Made by a program: the position numbers and the translations under genes
Part shown: piece after piece, positions 17,476 through 20,536 of the stretch
How the letters are laid out: every line of letters starts with the position of its first letter
Position numbering within the stretch: the first letter of the stretch is position 1
The notes under the pieces: model-generated
Told to the model about the DNA's origin: nothing
The model's input: only the letters and a program-made list of their open reading frames with translations
The model's database searches: none
Assembly (NCBI GenBank): GCA_035286745.1
Contig: DATECU010000345.1
Span: forward strand, 1 to 20,536
Reading direction: 5' to 3'
DNA length: 20,536 nucleotides
DNA from: DATECU01 sp035286745
GTDB lineage: Bacteria > Acidobacteriota > Vicinamibacteria > Fen-336

Positions 17476-17503
17476 CGGGGGGTGTGGCAGACCACACCCC
17501 CCG
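17476..17503 (-). terminator. Perfect 12-bp hairpin after the NmrA-like gene
   Basis: CGGGGGGTGTGG (17476-17487) pairs perfectly with CCACACCCCCCG (17492-17503) around a CAGA loop. It lies 13 bases after the stop of the minus-strand NmrA-like gene, where a terminator is expected. No T-tract follows on that strand, so it may act as a T-less or roadblock terminator or protect the 3' end. Such a stable stem is unlikely by chance. Confidence 0.65.
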
Positions 17504-17516
17504 AGCGGACGAGGCG

Positions 17517-18413
17517 TCAGCTTGCGTTGTACGCCGCAGCGAAGGTCTTGGCGAAGTCCTCAAGCGTGGTGGGTGTCTGGTTGGTGGCCGAGCGCTTCTC
17601 TCTGGCGCCGACCCGACCGTCGTTCATGGCCTTCTGCATCTCGAGGAAGACATCGGCGAGCGGCTCCGAGAAGCCCATGCCGACCATCGCCTTGCGTGCT
17701 TCGGGGTAGGGAAAGGCCAGGTAGGCCAGGTCGGGCTTGCCGATGGCCCGGCCCAGGACGCTGGTGACCTCGGCCGGGGTGTAGTCCCGCGGGCCCAGAA
17801 GCTCGCGCGCCGACTTGCCGGTGAAGGTGGGCGCCGCCAAGAGCTCGGCGGCGACGGCGGCGATGTCGCGGGTGGCGATCATGGGCAGCGCCAGGTCGGC
17901 CCGGAGAGGACTGCCGTTCAGCCCCTGTCCCTTGATCAAGCCGATCGAGTTCAGGTTGTTCTCCATGAAGTAGGCGGCGCGGAGGTGAATCGCGTTCAGG
18001 TCGGCGATCGCGTTCAACCGCTGCTCGAGGTCATAGAGCCCGGCAATGGGTCCGGTGCCCGCGGGCAGGTCGGCTCCGATGCTCGACAGGCTGACGACGT
18101 GCGTGACACCCGCCTTCTCCAGGGCGCGCCCGATGGTGGCCACCAGGCCCCGCTGGTAGGCGCGGAAGTCCGGAGCGGCGAAGTTGGGCGGGATCATGAC
18201 GAAGGCAGCGCCGGCACCGGTGAGGGCCTTGGTCAGGAAGGCCTCGTCCTCCATCGATCCAACCCAGGCTTCCGCCCCCTTTTCGGTCAGAGCGCGCAGG
18301 CGCTCCACGCTCCGGCCGATGGCCCGTACCTTGACGTCTCTGGCGAGAAGCTCCAGAGCCAGTTCCTTTCCCACGTTGCCCGTCGCTCCCGTCACCGTCA
18401 CCGTGTGCATCAT
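17517..18413 (-). CDS. NmrA-like NAD(P)-binding protein (atypical SDR)
   Basis: 298 residues. A Rossmann fold starts at once with TVTVTGATGNVGKELALELL (glycines 9, 12 and 15 of GxxGxxG), then VKVRAIGRSVERL. Later THVVSLSSIGADL, LYDLEQRLNAI and IHLRAAYFMENNL match the NmrA/QOR2 group of atypical short-chain dehydrogenases. The classic YxxxK catalytic pair is not evident, so it may be a redox sensor or an NAD(P)H-dependent quinone reductase rather than an ordinary dehydrogenase. GGGAG (minus strand, 18424-18420) sits 6 bases before the ATG at 18413. It lies 56 bases downstream of an Rrf2 regulator in the same direction, an arrangement I also recall from the ywnA-ywnB pair of Bacillus subtilis. 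A terminator-like signal separates the two, and the gene seems to have its own regulated promoter. Confidence 0.88.
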   Translation of the reverse strand: MMHTVTVTGATGNVGKELALELLARDVKVRAIGRSVERLRALTEKGAEAWVGSMEDEAFLTKALTGAGAAFVMIPPNFAAPDFRAYQRGLVATIGRALEKAGVTHVVSLSSIGADLPAGTGPIAGLYDLEQRLNAIADLNAIHLRAAYFMENNLNSIGLIKGQGLNGSPLRADLALPMIATRDIAAVAAELLAAPTFTGKSARELLGPRDYTPAEVTSVLGRAIGKPDLAYLAFPYPEARKAMVGMGFSEPLADVFLEMQKAMNDGRVGAREKRSATNQTPTTLEDFAKTFAAAYNAS

Positions 18414-18436
18414 CAGGTTCTCCCTATCTGAATCTC

Positions 18437-18450
18437 TATCAGTTACAGTT
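18437..18450 (-). promoter_or_regulatory. Putative Rrf2 operator before the NmrA-like gene (site A)
   Basis: The plus strand reads TATC-A-GTTACAGTT (coding strand AACTGTAAC-T-GATA), 24 bases before the NmrA-like ATG. The 9-base core is repeated at site B (18932-18940) in front of the Rrf2 gene. The region is markedly AT-richer than its surroundings, and TTGAGC (18459-18454, minus strand) just upstream could be the -35 box, with no clear -10. Confidence 0.5.
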
Positions 18451-18456
18451 TAGCTC

Positions 18457-18485
18457 AAAAAAAGGCTGGCTACTTGCCGGCAGCC
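18457..18485 (-). terminator. Intrinsic terminator-like signal after the Rrf2 gene
   Basis: On the minus strand GGCTG (18485-18481) can pair with CAGCC (18468-18464), followed directly by seven Ts (18463-18457). The stop codon of the Rrf2 gene lies in the loop. The stem is short, so leakage into the NmrA-like gene is likely; it is the only T-tract terminator I see in the window. Confidence 0.45.
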
Positions 18486-18901
18486 GCGCACTTCTTGATC
18501 GCCGCCGCCACCTCGTCCAGGCTGCGTTTTTCCAGGGCCTTCTCCAGCGCTCCTTCCGCGTCGCAGAAGATCTCGGCCAGAACGCCGCCGATGTTGCGAC
18601 CCACCGGACAGAAGCGGCTGGGCGGGCTCTTGTGCAGGGCCAACAGCTCTCCCTTTTCCACCGCCCGGTACACCTCGGCCAGGCGGATGCGGTTGGGCGG
18701 CTTGGCCAGGCGCGAACCACCGCCCGGGCCCGGCTGCACCACCACCAGGCCGGCTCGCCGCAGCATGCCCAGGATCCGCCGCACCACCACCGGGTTGGTG
18801 TTGACGCTGCCGGCCAGGAAGTCGGAGGTGAGGACGCGGTCCGACATCACCGCCTGAACGGCCAGGACGTGGACCGCCACCGCGAACCGACTGCTCAGCA
18901 C
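18470..18901 (-). CDS. Rrf2-family transcriptional regulator
   Basis: 143 residues, typical Rrf2 length. An N-terminal winged helix-turn-helix (residues ~1-75: FAVAVHVLAVQA, DFLAGSVNTNPVVVRRILGML, RRAGLVVVQPGPGGGSRLAK, the last being the wing) is followed by IRLAEVYRAVEKGE and the C-terminal helix. Cysteines are at 98 (FCPVG), 113 (FCDAEGALE) and 138. Their spacing is not that of the Fe-S cluster cysteines of IscR or NsrR, so a thiol or other redox sensor is possible; this is inference. The start is a GTG at 18901, with AGGTGA 6 bases before it. It lies 31 bases after cydB in the same direction and ahead of the NmrA-like gene. Motif AACTGTAAC occurs upstream of both regulator and target. Confidence 0.9.
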   Translation of the reverse strand: MLSSRFAVAVHVLAVQAVMSDRVLTSDFLAGSVNTNPVVVRRILGMLRRAGLVVVQPGPGGGSRLAKPPNRIRLAEVYRAVEKGELLALHKSPPSRFCPVGRNIGGVLAEIFCDAEGALEKALEKRSLDEVAAAIKKCAAAGK

Positions 18902-18916
18902 ACCCAGTCACCTACA

Positions 18917-18940
18917 ATCATAACGTATCTGGTTACAGTT
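18917..18940 (-). promoter_or_regulatory. Promoter/operator region of the Rrf2 gene (site B)
   Basis: On the minus strand TATGAT (18922-18917) is a good -10 box. AACTGTAAC (18940-18932), matching site A, sits where the -35 and spacer would be, followed by CAGATA. TAAC...GTTA forms a short dyad (18935-18932 and 18924-18921, 7-base gap). The cydB stop codon TAA lies inside the motif. A repressor bound here would block the promoter. Confidence 0.5.
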
Positions 18941-19952
18941 GTGTTCCCGGGGAAGGAATCGGCCGGCCCTTGAAGACGCGGAAGAGGTAGAGGAGCGAAG
19001 GGGCCAGGATCAGGGTGCCCAGGCCCAGGGTGAGGAGCACCGGCATCAGCACCTGGCGCGGCGCGGCAGCCATGGCGAAGGTGAGGTCGGGCGGAATCAG
19101 GAAGGGGAACTGTGCCAAGCCCCAGCCCAACAGGATCAGCGTGGTCTGGGCAATCGCGAGCGTCCGGGCCCAAGCGAAGTGACGCTTGGCGAGCGCAACC
19201 AGCGCTCCCAGAGCGGTGAGGCCGGTCGCGATCTGAAAAGGCCACGACCAGACCCTTCGCGTGAGCCCTTCGAAGACGAGAGGTGCTCCTTGCCGAGCCA
19301 GGCCCAGGCACAAGAACGCCAACAGGCCGGTGAGGGCGCCGCTCCCCAGCGCCCGAAGCCGGAAGTCGTCCTGGAGAGCGCGATCCGCGGTCTCCAGCGT
19401 GAGGTAGCTGGCGGCCAGAAACGCGAACAGCGACAGGGTGAAGGCGCCTAGCGCGAACGGAAAAGGGACCAGCCATTCGCTGACGAAGTCGGTGACCACC
19501 CGCCCGTTCGGGATTCGCAGCCGTCCCGAGGCCACCGCCCCCACCGACAGCCCCAGGGTCAACGGCGTCACCAGGCTGGCCACCGCGAAGACCCGGCCCC
19601 AGCGGCGGGTTTCCAGGTCGCTGGCCGCGCCGTAGCTCCTGAAGGCGAAGGCGGACCCGCGCAGGACGATGCCGATGAGCATCAGCGCGAGCGGGATGTG
19701 AAGCGCGGTGCCCAGGGCCGCGAAGGCCGGCGGGAAAGCCACGAAGAGGATCACGATCACCAGGATCAGCCACACGTGGTTGGCCTCCCAGATGGGACCG
19801 ATGGCTCGCTCGATGGTCTGGCGCTGGGACGCGGCCCGCGGCCCGCTGGCCAGGAGGTCCCACACCCCGCCCCCGAAGTCGGCCCCGCCGCCTAGCGCAT
19901 AGATGACGAGGGCAGCCATCAGAATCCCGGCCAGCATCAGCTCGGGAGCCAT
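18933..19952 (-). CDS. cydB: Cytochrome bd quinol oxidase subunit II
   Basis: 339 residues, the normal length for CydB, an integral inner-membrane subunit with about eight helices that partners the heme-bearing subunit CydA in reducing oxygen with quinol. Family motifs: YALGGGADFGGGVWDLL (17-33), the GPIWEANHVWLILVIVILF region (52-70), LMLIGIVLRGSAFAFR, LTLGLSVGAV, and a C-terminal PVLLTLGLGTLILAPSLLYL helix followed by a charged tail. The frame is open well upstream (to 20297), but that part overlaps cydA and reads as noise. The ATG at 19952 shares its A with the TGA stop of cydA (TGATG), with GGAG upstream inside cydA, so translation is coupled. No CydX-like small subunit gene is visible downstream before the Rrf2 gene. 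The stop codon lies in the motif shared with the NmrA-like promoter. Confidence 0.93.
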   Translation of the reverse strand: MAPELMLAGILMAALVIYALGGGADFGGGVWDLLASGPRAASQRQTIERAIGPIWEANHVWLILVIVILFVAFPPAFAALGTALHIPLALMLIGIVLRGSAFAFRSYGAASDLETRRWGRVFAVASLVTPLTLGLSVGAVASGRLRIPNGRVVTDFVSEWLVPFPFALGAFTLSLFAFLAASYLTLETADRALQDDFRLRALGSGALTGLLAFLCLGLARQGAPLVFEGLTRRVWSWPFQIATGLTALGALVALAKRHFAWARTLAIAQTTLILLGWGLAQFPFLIPPDLTFAMAAAPRQVLMPVLLTLGLGTLILAPSLLYLFRVFKGRPIPSPGTQL

Positions 19953-20536
19953 CAGCTCTCCTCTCCCGGAGCCGGGAGTTCCGGGCTCGCGAACACCTGG
20001 CGCCGCAGCAGCAGAACCACCACCAACCCCAGCACCAGGTAGAGCAGCGAGAAGACGGTGAACGGCACCACCAGGTAGGGCATGGGGGTGACCGCCTCGG
20101 CGGTGCGCATGACGCCGCGAATGACCCAAGGCTGGCGGCCCACCTCGGTCACCGTCCAGCCGGCTTCCAGGGCCAGGAAGCCGAGCGGCCCCGAGAGGAC
20201 CACCAGCCGGAGGAACCAGCGAGCATCCGGGAGGAGGCGGCGGCGGAACCAGAGCCAGCCACCGAGCACCGCCACCGCGGCCATCGCCGTGCCGCAAGCC
20301 ACCATCACTTGAAAGGCCAGATGAACCACCGCCACCGGTGGGCGGTCGGCGGGGGGCACCACATCTAACCCTTGGACCTCGGCGTGTGGATCGTGAAACG
20401 CTAGGAAACTCAAAGCGTAGGGGATCTCCAGCGCGAAGCGGGTCTCCTGCCGGCTCTCATCCGGCCAGCCCCCGATCCGGAGCGGCGCGCCCCGCTCGGT
20501 CTTGAACTGGCCCTCCATGGCCGCCAGCTTCACCGG
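19952..20536 (-). CDS. cydA: Cytochrome bd quinol oxidase subunit I, C-terminal part
   Basis: The gene runs off the right edge; 195 residues of its C-terminal half are visible, starting in the Q-loop at PVKLAAMEGQ, where the Lys and Glu correspond to the quinol-binding K252 and E257 of E. coli CydA. The next helix carries AFQVMVACGTAM, its Met matching the axial heme b558 ligand M393. Only about 76 residues separate these points, against about 141 in E. coli, so this is a short-Q-loop oxidase. Next is GWTVTEVGRQPWVIRGVMRT with the family's invariant GRQPW, and a final helix (PYLVVPFTVFSLLYLVLGLV). The N-terminal helices with the other heme ligands are outside the window. Stop overlaps the cydB start by one base. 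Confidence 0.93.
   Translation of the reverse strand, partial: PVKLAAMEGQFKTERGAPLRIGGWPDESRQETRFALEIPYALSFLAFHDPHAEVQGLDVVPPADRPPVAVVHLAFQVMVACGTAMAAVAVLGGWLWFRRRLLPDARWFLRLVVLSGPLGFLALEAGWTVTEVGRQPWVIRGVMRTAEAVTPMPYLVVPFTVFSLLYLVLGLVVVLLLRRQVFASPELPAPGEES

Noticed and set aside
19955..20297. Upstream extension of cydB
   Set aside because: It lies entirely within cydA in another frame and is Pro/Gly-rich noise; the ATG at 19952 gives the normal CydB N-terminus.

Overview
The window is high-GC DNA (most codons end in G or C), densely packed with genes, from a Gram-negative, respiring bacterium. An RND efflux pump with its periplasmic adaptor implies an outer membrane, and a cytochrome bd oxidase implies oxygen respiration. 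The content would fit an environmental Acidobacteriota, Myxococcota or proteobacterial genome, but no rRNA or other marker is present, so the phylum is a guess. I see no phage, transposase, CRISPR array, tRNA or rRNA.

Layout. 1-3531 (+): the end of a periplasmic adaptor gene and a complete RND efflux permease. 3566-6079 (-): a large protein with a HEAT-like solenoid and DUF349 repeats. 6264-6515 (+): a small helical protein of unknown function. 6583-7776 (+): a tRNA-dihydrouridine synthase. 7900-9235 (+): two adjacent genes of unknown function, both starting with one membrane segment followed at once by the same calcium-loop-like motif. The first also has a degenerate transglutaminase-like domain and appears to be read from a nearly leaderless promoter. 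9313-11754 (-): Tex, the S1-domain RNA-binding protein. 11978-12685 (+): an AIM24/TIGR00266 protein, preceded by an octamer tandem repeat. 12758-15883 (+): a 1041-residue membrane hybrid sensor kinase. 15894-16148 (-): a small coiled-coil protein. 16261-17226 (+): a quinone oxidoreductase of the zinc-free MDR family. 17227-17448: an intergenic repeat element. 17517-20536 (-): reading right to left, cydA (cut by the window edge), cydB, an Rrf2-family regulator and an NmrA-like NAD(P)-binding protein.

How the genes work together. The adaptor and permease form one efflux unit; no outer-membrane channel gene follows. The cydA and cydB genes overlap by one base and encode the two subunits of a short-Q-loop quinol oxidase. 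The Rrf2 gene follows 31 bases later, then the NmrA-like gene. A shared 9-base motif (AACTGTAAC on the coding strand) lies just upstream of both the Rrf2 and the NmrA-like gene, suggesting that the regulator controls itself and its neighbour. Most other genes look like single-gene units.

The least explained parts are the tandem pair at 7900-9235, the repeat element at 17227-17448 with its inverted heptamer arrays, and the putative Rrf2 operator pair. All are described from sequence reading alone; no database search was possible.
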